A stretch of 64,000 bases of DNA from Actinophytocola sp044466355 (GCF_044466355.1 NZ_JBITMQ010000013.1:273720-337719), one strand, 5' to 3'; shown: positions 32,801 to 40,768, counted from the first letter of the stretch. Translations and numbers: made by a program. The notes: generated by a model not told the origin, from the letters alone.

Positions 32801-33001
32801 GGCGGTTGGTTGATGCCGGGCCAGCTGGCCTACAACGAGACCCGCAAGCCCGAGGCCGTCTTCAACGAGCGGCAGCTCAAGGCGATGGAGCAAGGCGGGC
32901 AGACGGTCGAGAAGCACTACCACCTGACCACGATCACGCAGGCCCACCAGATCGACGTGCCGACGCAGTTCGCGCGCATGGAAGCCATGGAGGTTCTGTG
33001 A
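29861..33001 (+). CDS. Tape measure protein with C-terminal lytic transglycosylase domain
   Basis: 1046 residues, the longest tail gene. GTG start behind GGAGG. Long helical stretches rich in Ala and Gln, and two hydrophobic segments around residues 385-425 (GLMGILGGPFGLALAGV), are typical of tape measures, which set tail length and contact the membrane. Residues about 885-1000 form an SLT/goose-lysozyme-like domain: MNQESGGNPRAIN with the catalytic Glu, WDSNARKGTPSIGLMQTI and YAGLNYAINRYG. This would open peptidoglycan during DNA injection. Confidence 0.93.
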   Translation: MASSQRDVVVRFLANTQQLDKGGKAAEGRLQGIATSLQGIAALGAVVAGVNFFKTAIDEARDAERTGRKTEAVLRSTGQQAHVTADQVGELAESLSNKAGVDDEVIQQGENVLLTFTKIRNEVGEGNNIFDQTTAVSLDMAAALDRTGDAGASLQENIIRVGKALNDPIRGLTALTKVGVSFTEQQRAQVTALVESGDILGAQKIILRELQTEFGGMAEASADSTDKAIVSWGNLAESVGMKVMPAVNAVSDWALRTGVPALGSVADTVGDVVIPAFGGLVSVVKDVIELWQDLPSPVQNAAIAMGLWAVAGGRVQSMLAPLRSGTRGFGDDVRTAMGAFDVNRVTGTFMALEERLPVVGRMGESFRRARGDVSTFGSTMKGVGAAGFTGMRAAAGGLMGILGGPFGLALAGVTAAVSLFTSSNAEAEAQQQAFADASKDVAKVLQEENNALNEKTRTAGAAALEEKRLLETAEQHGINTALLTDAYLGNNEARKQVNESIRGQIQALNDLQDAALDPDSETFDPNRAAGYQREIEALQRLQTEIDGAVGTREKSSAAIDREARAAREATAAQYGVAGAQSAASQSTNHMKVATEELGGEYDDTKTALENLTEALRAYNGEAINAMEAEERWFATEDQLTESIKRNGTTLDINTEKGRENRDNLQSRAQAAKDMFIADLNNGVAIDKATAKYHKNIGQLKASAGQMGLNEKAANEIIDTYGAIPKDVSTKFTLKGVSDVDAKLNRYSASQYLLSHGTPITPANLRAVQKDLKMGSYATGGEVTGPGSATSDDILAWLSNGEFVQRAAAVQYYGPGFMAALNDKQIPREALPGYAKGGAVTWPFGIDISKTKIPDPIQAAIAAAGSVGGGSGVQRWAPLVLQVLRMLGQSSGLLPNVLRRMNQESGGNPRAINLWDSNARKGTPSIGLMQTIGPTFAAYAGPFRSRGIYDPLANIYAGLNYAINRYGSLKYAMDKPGGYRNGGWLMPGQLAYNETRKPEAVFNERQLKAMEQGGQTVEKHYHLTTITQAHQIDVPTQFARMEAMEVL

Positions 33002-33870
33002 GCGAGGTTGTGTCGTGGGTCGACGCGGATGGTGAGGTCACAACCCTGCCCGTCGAGTGGCGTGCGCGCGGCCGGTTCATGCCGAAGGTCATCATCCAGT
33101 CGGACAAGGTGCCGGGCCAGGCGGGGTCACGTCCTCGTCAGGTCCGGCACGACGACCACGAGTTCCTGCTGCCGTTGTTCTGGCAGGCTGCTTCGGACGT
33201 CGCGCTGCGCACCGACCTCCGGGACCTCATCCGCAAGATGAACCCGGCCAACGACGACGGCACGCCGCGGTACGGCAAGGTGCGTGTGGTCAGCCCGGTC
33301 GGCGACGTCCGGGAGATCACCTGCCTGTACACGGCAGGGCTTGAGCTGGACGAGACCGTCGACGACGCGTCAGGCCTGACCTGGCAGCGCGCGGCGGTTT
33401 CGTTCCTGGCGCACGACCCGTACTGGTACGACGCGTCGCCGGTGTCGTCGCCGGTGTGGACGATTACCGACACCCCGAACTTCTTCCCCATCCTGCCTAT
33501 CAGCCTGACCGCGTCCGAGCTGGTCGTCGCCGAGACGATCACGAACGCGGGCGACGTACAGGCGTGGCCGGTGTGGACGATTACCGGGCCGGGCTCGCTG
33601 GTGAAGCTGAGCAACCTGAGCACGGGGCAAACGCTGTACTTCCCGTCGCTGTCGCTGGGCATCGGCCAGTTCCTGACGATCGACACCCGGCCGGGCGTGA
33701 AGTCCGTGTTGCTGAACGACGGCACGAACGCGTACTCACTGCTGGAACCAACATCCGCGCTGTGGCCGCTGCGTAGCGGGGCCAACCAAGTGCGGCTGGA
33801 GATGTCAGGTGTGGACGCGACGGACTCCTCGCTGCAGGTGACCTACTACCAGAGGTTCCTTTCGCCATGA
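32998..33870 (+). CDS. Distal tail / minor tail protein (siphovirus tail family)
   Basis: 290 residues, GTG overlapping the tape measure stop. The N-terminal half (RPRQVRHDDHEFLLPLFWQA, LIRKMNP, VRVVSPVGDVREITCLY) fits siphovirus distal tail proteins that form the ring at the tail tip. C-terminal beta domain follows AHDPYWYD. First of the baseplate genes after the tape measure, as in other siphoviruses. Confidence 0.8.
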   Translation: MSEVVSWVDADGEVTTLPVEWRARGRFMPKVIIQSDKVPGQAGSRPRQVRHDDHEFLLPLFWQAASDVALRTDLRDLIRKMNPANDDGTPRYGKVRVVSPVGDVREITCLYTAGLELDETVDDASGLTWQRAAVSFLAHDPYWYDASPVSSPVWTITDTPNFFPILPISLTASELVVAETITNAGDVQAWPVWTITGPGSLVKLSNLSTGQTLYFPSLSLGIGQFLTIDTRPGVKSVLLNDGTNAYSLLEPTSALWPLRSGANQVRLEMSGVDATDSSLQVTYYQRFLSP

Positions 33871-35078
33871 CGGCTCCCCCGTGGAAGGTCGAGGTGCGCA
33901 CCCAAGATCTTCAGCGGGTGGGCGAGCTCGACGACTATCAGTCCCTGGACCTGACGTTGCGGTTCAACGACGTCAGCACCTGGCAACTCAAGATCGATCG
34001 GGAGAACCGGCTCGCTGCCGACCTCTGCCAACCGGGCGCCGGGATCATCGTCAGCCGCAACGGCGTCACGATCCTGTCCGGCGAGTGGGACGAGCAGCAA
34101 CACCACACCAGCGACGACGACAACTCGTTGACGGTGACCGGGGTGGACGATACCGACTGGTTGCGCCTGCGGCTCGCGCACCCCCAACCGCTATCGACGG
34201 CACCGCCGTACTCGACGACCGCCGAGGACGTCCGCACGGGCGGGGCGTCGTCGGTGCTGCGGCAGTACGTCGGTGTGAACATCTCGATCGACGGGGCCAC
34301 CCCGACGATCGTGCCGCGCCAGTACTCCGGCATGAGCCGGGGTGCTGATCCCGCCTACGGCGCGACGGTCACGGGCCGGGCCCGCTGGCAGGGGCTGCTG
34401 ACGATGATGCAGGAGCTGGCTACGGCCGGCGCGGTGGACGGGCTGCAGCTCGGGTTCCGCGTGGTCCAGGTCGGGGACGCCTTGCAGTACCAGGGGTACG
34501 TGCCGGTCGACCGTACGGCGGACGTCGTGTTCAGCCGCGGCCGCGGCAACCTCAGCGACGTCAGCTACCGACGGACCCGGCCCCGCGCGAACTACTGGTA
34601 CGTCGGCGGCGACGGCGAGGGCACGGCCCGCACGATCTACGAGTACGGCGACGCCGCGAGTATCGCGCAGTGGCGCCGGCGTGAGGGCGAGTTCGTCGAC
34701 GCCCAGTCCGCGGCCACCGCCGCCGAGTTGCAGCAGGCCGCGCTGAAGGCCGCCGCCGACCAGGGCGAGACGTCCGCGCTGTCGGTCACCCCGCTGGACC
34801 TCGAGGGGCTCCAGTTCGGTGTGCACTACTACCTCGGCGACCGCATCACCGCCGTGCTCGACACGCTCGGTCCGGGCGGCCGGAACATTCCAGGCGACTC
34901 GGTATCGGACGTCCTGCGCGAGTGCAAGCTGAGCCTCACCCCGGACGGCTACACCGTCACCCCGGCTGTCGGTTCGCCGGGCACCACCGCCAACGCGGGC
35001 GGCAACTTCGTCCCCACACGCATGTTCCGTCGCATCTCACAGCTGGCGTCGCGTGTGATCAACCTCGAAAGGCGGTGA
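33867..35078 (+). CDS. Minor tail protein, tail-tip hub type (Gp37-like)
   Basis: 403 residues, ATG overlapping the previous stop. Begins WKVEVRTQDLQRVGEL and has DLTLRFNDVSTWQLKI and SRNGVTILSGEW, the pattern of the Gp37-like family found in actinophage tails, followed by a helical insertion (QSAATAAELQQAALKAAADQ). Probably forms the tail-tip hub that docks receptor-binding proteins. Confidence 0.75.
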   Translation: MTAPPWKVEVRTQDLQRVGELDDYQSLDLTLRFNDVSTWQLKIDRENRLAADLCQPGAGIIVSRNGVTILSGEWDEQQHHTSDDDNSLTVTGVDDTDWLRLRLAHPQPLSTAPPYSTTAEDVRTGGASSVLRQYVGVNISIDGATPTIVPRQYSGMSRGADPAYGATVTGRARWQGLLTMMQELATAGAVDGLQLGFRVVQVGDALQYQGYVPVDRTADVVFSRGRGNLSDVSYRRTRPRANYWYVGGDGEGTARTIYEYGDAASIAQWRRREGEFVDAQSAATAAELQQAALKAAADQGETSALSVTPLDLEGLQFGVHYYLGDRITAVLDTLGPGGRNIPGDSVSDVLRECKLSLTPDGYTVTPAVGSPGTTANAGGNFVPTRMFRRISQLASRVINLERR

Positions 35079-35081
35079 GCC

Positions 35082-35957
35082 GTGGCGTCCACTTTGGACA
35101 CGTACGGCCCGTTCAACGGGACTCCTCAGTACGAGGACTTCTGGCGCGACATGATGAAACACATGCTGGGCAGCTCGTCCGGTGTGGTGCGCGGGTTCGG
35201 GTTCGACTTCCTGGCGTTCGGCGACAGCTCGGGTATGCAGGTCAAGGTCAACTCGGGTGAGTGCTGGGTGCGCGGCCACTACGGCAAGAGCACCGGCACG
35301 AAGACGATCCCCATCGCCAGCAACGCAACCGGCTCGACGCGCATCGACCGGGTCGTCTTGCGCGCGGACTTCGTCAACAACCGCATCGAGGTCGATGTCC
35401 TGACCGGCACGACATCCGCCCCGGCCGTCACGCAGAACTCCTCGATCTGGGAGACCTCCCTCGCGCTGGTGTCGGTGCCGAACGGCGCGGTGACGATCTC
35501 GGCGGGCAACGTGACCGACGAGCGCGTCTATACGACGGTGGTCGGCAAGTACGCCCGGACCTCGACCACGTCGGTGCCGGTGTCTGGCGGGTCCTACGCG
35601 GACGTCGTGCTGAACAGCACCGAGATCCCCACAGGCGACATCGCGCTGAACACGTCGACAGGGGTGATCACGCTCGGCCGGTCTGGCGTCTGGCAGATCA
35701 GCGCGATCGTCGGGTTCAGCGCGAGCGGCTCCGGCGGCCGCCGGGTGCAGATCACCACCAGCTCCGGCGCCACGGTGTACGCCCGCAACGATTGCCCCAA
35801 CATGGGCACTACGGAGCCCACCTACATCGGCTGCTCGACGACGGAAAAGTTCAACGCCGGACAGACCCTGAAGCTGCGCGTGTGGCAGAACGGGGCGTCC
35901 GCCGTGAACACGATCGCCGGCGAGGCCACGCTATCTGCCGCGTGGCTGGGGCCGTGA
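35082..35957 (+). CDS. Minor tail protein, probable receptor-binding protein
   Basis: 291 residues, GTG start. The N-terminal part (FNGTPQYEDFWRDMMKHML, FDFLAFGDSSGMQVKVNSG) occurs in phage tail proteins that join a fibre to the tip. The C-terminal 120 residues are beta-rich with a SGVWQISAIVGF core like a C1q/TNF-type jelly roll, a common receptor-binding fold. Target on the host surface unknown. Confidence 0.65.
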   Translation: MASTLDTYGPFNGTPQYEDFWRDMMKHMLGSSSGVVRGFGFDFLAFGDSSGMQVKVNSGECWVRGHYGKSTGTKTIPIASNATGSTRIDRVVLRADFVNNRIEVDVLTGTTSAPAVTQNSSIWETSLALVSVPNGAVTISAGNVTDERVYTTVVGKYARTSTTSVPVSGGSYADVVLNSTEIPTGDIALNTSTGVITLGRSGVWQISAIVGFSASGSGGRRVQITTSSGATVYARNDCPNMGTTEPTYIGCSTTEKFNAGQTLKLRVWQNGASAVNTIAGEATLSAAWLGP

Positions 35958-36211
35958 TGGACGAGACCCTGCGCACCCTGCTCGCCCGGCTCGAATCCAA
36001 GATCGACCAGCTCGACGACAAACTCGACCGCCACCGCGAGGACTACCTGCCGCGCGTCGGCCAGCTCGAGTACCGCGTCACCGAGCTGGAGAAGGCCGCC
36101 GACACCAAGGGCGTCCGCCGCTTCTCGACGAAGCAGATGTCCGGCGTGGCCGGGTTGTCCGCGGTCCTGGCTGTTGCCGTCGACTACCTCAAGACCCTGT
36201 TCGGAGGCTGA
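35957..36211 (+). CDS. Holin-like protein (coiled coil plus C-terminal membrane helix)
   Basis: 84 residues, ATG overlapping the previous stop. Residues 1-55 are a charged heptad helix (LLARLESKIDQLDDKLDRH); residues 60-80 are one membrane helix (MSGVAGLSAVLAVAVDYL). This layout resembles XhlA/haemolysin-type phage proteins that help release endolysins. The endolysin is two genes downstream, which supports a role in lysis. Confidence 0.6.
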   Translation: MDETLRTLLARLESKIDQLDDKLDRHREDYLPRVGQLEYRVTELEKAADTKGVRRFSTKQMSGVAGLSAVLAVAVDYLKTLFGG

Positions 36212-36217
36212 ACCCGC

Positions 36218-36895
36218 GTGGCAACCATCGTCTACGTGACCCCGCACCAGGACGACGAGACGCTGTCCATGGGCGCGTCCATCCGTCGCCACCTGGAGTC
36301 CGGCCTGCACGACGTGCACGTGCTGCTGCTCACCACGGGCAGCGGGTCCGGTGCGCAGGCCATCGTCGGTCTGTCCGATGCGGACTTCAGCGCGGCACGG
36401 GACGACGAGCTGGTGCGGGCGGTGCGCGCGCTCGGGGTGCGTGCCGACCACATCCACTACGCCAGCAACCGGATCGTCGGCAAGTCGACCCTGTCGGTGT
36501 GTGAGGCGCAGTCCGCGATCGCTGCGTTCGTGGCCGCACACCCCGGCGCGTGGGTCAAGACCTACAGCAACCGCCCCGCCAGCGGCCGCCACGTCGACCA
36601 CGTCAACGCGGGCCAAGCCGCGGTCAACTTGCTGACCGACGGGACGCTCGGCCCGAACTCGCTGCGCCTGTACGTCGAGCCGTGGGCGTTGCAGGCGTTC
36701 CGGTCCGCACACCCGAGCGTGTCGGTCGGCACCGAGGCCGCCGCGGGCTCGACTGCCGCCCGGGTCCGCCGGGCGCTGGACGAGTACGAGGACGTCGACC
36801 GCCCCGGCTACCGGTACGGCATCGGCGGGATCAGCGTGCCGTCGTACTTCGACCTGGTGCGGGCCAACCCCGTCAGCTACTACCACGTTCCGTAG
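36218..36895 (+). CDS. PIG-L family deacetylase (LmbE-like)
   Basis: 225 residues. The zinc site is clear: PHQDDET at residues 9-15 and HVDHVNAG near 127-134. The family removes acetyl groups from GlcNAc-containing substrates: MshB and Mca in mycothiol metabolism, and GlcNAc-PI in other organisms. It lies between the holin-like gene and the amidase endolysin, so in the phage it may modify cell wall GlcNAc or mycothiol-type substrates at lysis. No signal peptide. GTG start behind GGAGGCTGAACCCGC. Confidence 0.88.
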   Translation: MATIVYVTPHQDDETLSMGASIRRHLESGLHDVHVLLLTTGSGSGAQAIVGLSDADFSAARDDELVRAVRALGVRADHIHYASNRIVGKSTLSVCEAQSAIAAFVAAHPGAWVKTYSNRPASGRHVDHVNAGQAAVNLLTDGTLGPNSLRLYVEPWALQAFRSAHPSVSVGTEAAAGSTAARVRRALDEYEDVDRPGYRYGIGGISVPSYFDLVRANPVSYYHVP

Positions 36896-36904
36896 GAGGC
36901 CCGC

Positions 36905-37696
36905 GTGGCACGCATGCCCGGTGTCGAGTTCCTCGGCATCGCCAACAACGGCAGCATGTCCACCTGGGACATCGTCTGCGTTCACACCATCGTCGGTTAC
37001 CAGTCTGGCGGCAACGCCGCGCACTTCACCACCGGCGCCAGCGGGCGGATCGTGCAGGCACGCGACACTCGCCACCGCTCGGCCGCAAACCTGAACGGCA
37101 ACTGGCACGTCATCGCGATCGAGAACGAGGACCACGGCTCGGCGTACGGCGCCTGGTCGGGCAGCAACGTGCCGCGTTTCACCGCCGCGCAGGCCGAGGC
37201 GATCGCGAAGATCCTGGTCTGGGCGCACCGCGCGCACGGCATCCCGCTCACGCTGGTCCCGGACTCGAAGGTCGGTCGCCGCGGCATCGCCTACCACCGC
37301 CAGGGCTGCGACCCCTACCGCGTCGCGGGCGGGGAGCTGTGGTCCTCGGCCTACGGCAAGGTCTGTCCGGGGGACCGGCGGATCACACAGCTCATCAACG
37401 AGATCATCCCGCGGGCCCGCGCGCTCGCATCCGGCACGGAGGACGACATGACCGAGGCCCAGGCGAAGCAGCTCGACTACACGATGCGCGTGGCCGTCGA
37501 GAACCAGAGCAGGATCAACGAGGCCAACGCGGCGCTGGGCAAGCTGGCCACCCGGCTGACCGGCATCGAGGCCAAGCTCGCCGAGGTGGCGGCCGGCGGC
37601 GGCACCGTCGACGTGCTCGCGCTGGCGTCCGCGCTGGCCGACGAGCAGGACCGCCGCGCCCGCGACGGCCTCCCGAACACGGGCCCCGTCAGCTGA
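36905..37696 (+). CDS. N-acetylmuramoyl-L-alanine amidase endolysin (Amidase_2/PGRP)
   Basis: 263 residues. Amidase_2 signature: VCVHTIVGYQ with the first zinc His, IENEDHG, AYHRQGCDPYR with the second His and CPGDRRI with the zinc Cys. Residues 185-240 are a charged coiled coil (MTEAQAKQLDYTMRVAVENQ) that probably forms oligomers or wall contacts; no separate wall-binding repeat is seen. No signal peptide, consistent with holin-dependent release. GTG start; AGGAGG of the upstream stop region serves as ribosome site. Confidence 0.9.
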   Translation: MARMPGVEFLGIANNGSMSTWDIVCVHTIVGYQSGGNAAHFTTGASGRIVQARDTRHRSAANLNGNWHVIAIENEDHGSAYGAWSGSNVPRFTAAQAEAIAKILVWAHRAHGIPLTLVPDSKVGRRGIAYHRQGCDPYRVAGGELWSSAYGKVCPGDRRITQLINEIIPRARALASGTEDDMTEAQAKQLDYTMRVAVENQSRINEANAALGKLATRLTGIEAKLAEVAAGGGTVDVLALASALADEQDRRARDGLPNTGPVS

Positions 37697-38148
37697 TGCC
37701 GTTCCTCTCCGGGCCGCCGCGCGTGGAGCAGGTGGACGCCAAGAGGTGGCGCCTGCTCCGGTCGGTGCAGTACGCGGGCGACCTCGGGGTCCTCGTGCCC
37801 GTCGGGTACGTGACCGACTTCGCTAGCGTGCCGCGGCTGCTGTGGTGGTTCACGCCGCCGTCGGGGGAGTACACCCTCGCCGCGATCGTGCACGACTACC
37901 TGATCTCCGACTCCCTGCCCGCCGGGTACGTATCGTCGCCCGAGGTCGACCGGGAGTTCCGCGTGGCTATGCAGTCGCTCGACGTCGGCTTCGTCCGCCG
38001 GTGGCTGATGTGGGCTGGCGTCCGCTGGGCCGCCGTGCTCAACCCCGTGCGGCGTCCGGGCTGGCTTCGGACACTGCCTCAGCTCCTGCTCGTCACCGCG
38101 CTGGCCCTCGCGCCGGTCGCGGCGGGACTTGCTTTCATCCTGATCTGA
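37696..38148 (+). CDS. DUF1353-type phage protein with C-terminal membrane helix
   Basis: 150 residues, ATG overlapping the amidase stop. VPVGYVTDFASVPRLLWW and IVHDYL are the hallmark segments of DUF1353, often found near phage lysis genes; the His/Asp pair suggests a catalytic or metal site. Residues 125-150 are a membrane helix, so the protein is anchored at the inner membrane. It may be the second holin component or a lysis accessory. Confidence 0.75.
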   Translation: MPFLSGPPRVEQVDAKRWRLLRSVQYAGDLGVLVPVGYVTDFASVPRLLWWFTPPSGEYTLAAIVHDYLISDSLPAGYVSSPEVDREFRVAMQSLDVGFVRRWLMWAGVRWAAVLNPVRRPGWLRTLPQLLLVTALALAPVAAGLAFILI

Positions 38149-38158
38149 AGGAGGCCGC

Positions 38159-38578
38159 GTGGCGACACGACTGCCCAACGCATCACAGCAGGCCGCGGCT
38201 GACGGCGTCGTGGACCGGACCGACACCGGGACCGGCACCGCCACGGGCCTGCTCCGCATCTACACCGGCGCGCAGCCCGCCGACGCCGACACAGCCGCGA
38301 GCGGAACCCTGCTCGCTGAGTGCACCCTGGCGAACCCCGCGTTCGGCGCGGCCAACGCGTCCGGCACGGCGACCCTGCTGAGCGTCCCGCGCACCACGAC
38401 TGGCCTCGCGACCGGCACCGCGGGCTGGTTCCGTGTGGTCAACCGCGACGGCGCCAGCGTGTACGACGGGCTGGTCTCGATGTCCGGTGGCGGCGGGGAA
38501 CTGATCCTCGACAACACGAGCATCGCGTCCGGCCAGACCGTCAACATCACCGGCCTGACCTACACCCAGCCCGCCTGA
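38159..38578 (+). CDS. Hypothetical beta-rich tail-associated protein (139 aa)
   Basis: GTG behind AAGGAGGCC. Beta-rich and neutral (GLLRIYTGAQPADADTAASG, GWFRVVNRDGASVYDGLV, INITGLTYTQPA-like end). Small proteins of this composition after lysis genes in actinophages are thought to decorate the tail or capsid. No firm family. Confidence 0.6.
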   Translation: MATRLPNASQQAAADGVVDRTDTGTGTATGLLRIYTGAQPADADTAASGTLLAECTLANPAFGAANASGTATLLSVPRTTTGLATGTAGWFRVVNRDGASVYDGLVSMSGGGGELILDNTSIASGQTVNITGLTYTQPA

Positions 38579-38592
38579 TCCTGAGGAGCCTG

Positions 38593-38754
38593 ATGCCCCC
38601 GCCGACCGAGGACACCGTCCGCCCGCCGTCGACCATCCACCTCGCGTGCGCTGCGCACCCGGAGGTCACCTCGTACGGCTGGACCGACGCGTACAACCAC
38701 CAGCTGGACGTGCACGGCGGCGACGAGACGACCGCCTGGAACCTCGTCACCTGA
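38593..38754 (+). CDS. Hypothetical 53-residue protein
   Basis: ATG behind GAGGAGCC. The sequence (TIHLACAAHPEVTSYGWTDA, ending DVHGGDETTAWNLVT) has one Cys and three His residues. No family recognised. Retained for its ribosome site and its fit between two structural genes. Confidence 0.5.
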   Translation: MPPPTEDTVRPPSTIHLACAAHPEVTSYGWTDAYNHQLDVHGGDETTAWNLVT

Positions 38755-38767
38755 GAGTAGGTAGGGC

Positions 38768-40033
38768 ATGGCCGTCGGGTACCGCTCCGCATCCAGCACC
38801 GGCGTCAGCGACAACCTCGTCTCCTCGATCAACGTGCCGGTCCCGTCCGGTGCCGCGTCGGGCGACGTCGCGCTCGTGGCGCTGGGGATGTGGGAGATCG
38901 GCAACCCGACGGTCACCGCCCCGTCCGGCTTCACCCTGCTGACGACGGTCCTGTCCGGCAGTCAGAAGCTCAAGATCTTCTGGAAGCGCCTGACCGGCGC
39001 GGACACCGGTAACTACACGTTCAGCTGGTCCGGATCGCAGTGGACGATCGGGCACGCGGCCTTGTTCACGGGCGTGCTGGCGTCGGGTGACCCGATCGGA
39101 TCGAACTTCAACTCGGCGACGGCCGCGTCCGGCACGACGATCCCGAGTACGTCGGTCACGGTGGCGGGGGCGCACGGCCTCGCGCACTTCGTCGCCAACG
39201 AGAACTCCGCGACGCACACCCCGCCGACGAACTTCACCGAGGTGGGGGAGTCCAACTACCTCGCCAGCAACTACCGCCTGCCGGGCGCGTCAGGCACGTA
39301 CACCGCCAGCGGCGGCACGCTCTCGGCGAGCACGCTGAGCCTAGCGCTGCTGCTCGCGCTGGAACCGGCGGCGGGCGGCGGGGGAACGGTCAGCGGATCG
39401 GGCGCCAGCACCGCACCGGCCGCGACGTCCTCGGGCTCCGGCACCGTGCGGGTCTCCGGCTCCGCCGCGAGCACTGCCCCGGCCGGGTCGTCGGGCGGGT
39501 CGGGCGGGGTGGTTGCCTCTGGCAGCGCAGCCTCGTCGGCTCAGCCCGGCACAGCCGCGGGCTCTGGGTCGGTCGTCGTGTCGGGGTCCGGTGCGTCGAC
39601 GGCTCCGGCCGCTGTGTCGTCAGGCACAGGCACGATCGGCGCAACCCCGGTCACCGGCAGCGGGGCCTCCGTCGCACCGGCCGGTGTGGCCGCGGGGTCC
39701 GGCTCGGTGGTCGTGGCTGGCGCCGGCCAGTCCGCCGCGGGCAGCCCGTCGACGGCGGGTGCAGGCGCCGCGGTGGTCAGCGGGTCGGCCAGCAACACCG
39801 CCCTGCCCGGCAGCTCGTCGGGTACAGGGTCGGCCGTCGTGTCCGGGGCCGGGACGTCGGTGGCCGCGTTCGCTGTGACCGCCGGGACCGGGACCGTCAG
39901 CTCCGTGCCGCCCCTCACCCCGGCCACGGTCCGGGTCGGCCAGGCGCCGCGCGCGGTGTGGTCGGTCGCCGAGGTCGAGTCTGTCTGGTCGTCGGGCCGC
40001 GCGCCCCGAGCTGTCTGGAGGTGCGGCGCATGA
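38768..40033 (+). CDS. Tail or surface protein with Ser/Ala/Gly-rich repeats
   Basis: 421 residues. Residues 1-205 are a beta-rich domain (SINVPVPSGAASGDVALVAL, GNYTFSWSGSQWTIGHAALF) like phage proteins that bind the virion by a jelly-roll-type domain. Residues about 205-380 are eight units of 20-25 residues of the type GSGASTAPAATSSGSGTV, a flexible rod or glycosylation-prone stalk. The end (QAPRAVWSVAEVESVWSS, then RAPRAVW again) carries a short repeat that could be a docking tag. Probably a fibre or a head/tail decoration protein. Confidence 0.7.
   Translation: MAVGYRSASSTGVSDNLVSSINVPVPSGAASGDVALVALGMWEIGNPTVTAPSGFTLLTTVLSGSQKLKIFWKRLTGADTGNYTFSWSGSQWTIGHAALFTGVLASGDPIGSNFNSATAASGTTIPSTSVTVAGAHGLAHFVANENSATHTPPTNFTEVGESNYLASNYRLPGASGTYTASGGTLSASTLSLALLLALEPAAGGGGTVSGSGASTAPAATSSGSGTVRVSGSAASTAPAGSSGGSGGVVASGSAASSAQPGTAAGSGSVVVSGSGASTAPAAVSSGTGTIGATPVTGSGASVAPAGVAAGSGSVVVAGAGQSAAGSPSTAGAGAAVVSGSASNTALPGSSSGTGSAVVSGAGTSVAAFAVTAGTGTVSSVPPLTPATVRVGQAPRAVWSVAEVESVWSSGRAPRAVWRCGA
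39376..39905 (+). repeat. Coding tandem repeats in the 38768-40033 gene
   Basis: About eight imperfect units of 60-75 bp encode alternating VSGSGAS and APA-SSGSGT-type blocks. The DNA copies have diverged, so the array is old or selected at the protein level. Confidence 0.75.
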
Positions 40034-40356
40034 CGCCCCGCGACGTCCTGTCCCTCGAGCCCCTGCTGCTCGGCCCCGTCTCCTACCGCGTGGCCGGTGT
40101 CGAGACCAACCCCACCGCGTACACCGTCGAGGCCGCGGTCACGCCGCTCGGCACGGCGCCGTCCGTCTGGGTCTCTGCCAGCTGGGAGACGATCCCGACG
40201 GCGCTCGGCGGCTCGTCGTGGTGGGTGCGGGTGATGGTCGGCCCCGGCTCGGCCGTCGGCGCGCTGACCCCTGGCGACCACGAGGCCCGCATCCGCATCA
40301 CCGTATCCGGCTCGGAGCAGCCGGTCCTACACGCAGGCACGTTCGCCGTGGCCTGA
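40030..40356 (+). CDS. Hypothetical structural protein (108 aa), last late gene
   Basis: ATG overlapping the previous stop. Beta-rich, Ig-like pattern (VSYRVAGVETNPTAYTVEAA, WWVRVMVGPGSAVGALTPG, HEARIRITVSGSEQPVLHAG). Probably a small structural or assembly protein acting with the upstream repeat protein, given the overlap. It is followed by the terminator at 40371. Confidence 0.6.
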   Translation: MTPRDVLSLEPLLLGPVSYRVAGVETNPTAYTVEAAVTPLGTAPSVWVSASWETIPTALGGSSWWVRVMVGPGSAVGALTPGDHEARIRITVSGSEQPVLHAGTFAVA

Positions 40357-40370
40357 TTCGTCACCGTGAC

Positions 40371-40423
40371 AAAAGCCCCCTACCTCCTGGTACCCCTTGC
40401 GGGCCGGGAGGTAGGGGGCTTTT
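40371..40423. terminator. Strong bidirectional terminator between late genes and right-end cargo
   Basis: AAAAGCCCCCTACCTCC pairs with GGAGGTAGGGGGCTTTT (17 bp) with A run on one side and T run on the other, so it can stop both the late operon from the left and the minus-strand genes from the right. Confidence 0.9.
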
Positions 40424-40429
40424 CGTCGT

Positions 40430-40768
40430 TCACGCGCAGTCCGCGCAGATGGCCTTGTCCTGGCCGCACCGCGGGCACCGCCACCCTCGCGGGCATCGCG
40501 CCACCGACTGCTGGAGCAGACGCTGCTCGGCGGTGAATCGGTCGATGTTCCGGCAGCGTTCGGCGGCCTGGTTCAGCTGGTCGGCCACCGACAGCCACGG
40601 CCCGTCACCGCGCATCATCACGTTCTGGCAGAGATCGTCGACCGCGCGTCGCAGGCTGTGCAGGACGCCGACCACGTCGACCTGTTCGGGGGTCGGGCCG
40701 TCGTAGGGCTGCCGCGTGCGGGTGCTGGCCAGCTCGACGAGCAGCCCCTCGTGTATGGCCGGGATCAT
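40430..40768 (-). CDS. Zinc-ribbon protein of the right-end cargo (112 aa)
   Basis: A helical N-terminal 80 residues (VVGVLHSLRRAVDDLCQNVM, DQLNQAAERCRNIDRF) and a C-terminal zinc ribbon CPRGWRCPRCGQDKAICADC. Last gene of a four-gene minus-strand group beside attR. The ATG overlaps the stop of the upstream small gene (ATGA). Function unknown; the form suggests a regulator or an RNA/DNA-binding protein. Confidence 0.65.
   Translation of the reverse strand: MIPAIHEGLLVELASTRTRQPYDGPTPEQVDVVGVLHSLRRAVDDLCQNVMMRGDGPWLSVADQLNQAAERCRNIDRFTAEQRLLQQSVARCPRGWRCPRCGQDKAICADCA

Noticed and set aside
36218..36895. Host mycothiol gene mshB or mca
   Set aside because: It is inside the late phage operon between lysis genes and is shorter than the host enzymes; only the PIG-L fold is shared.
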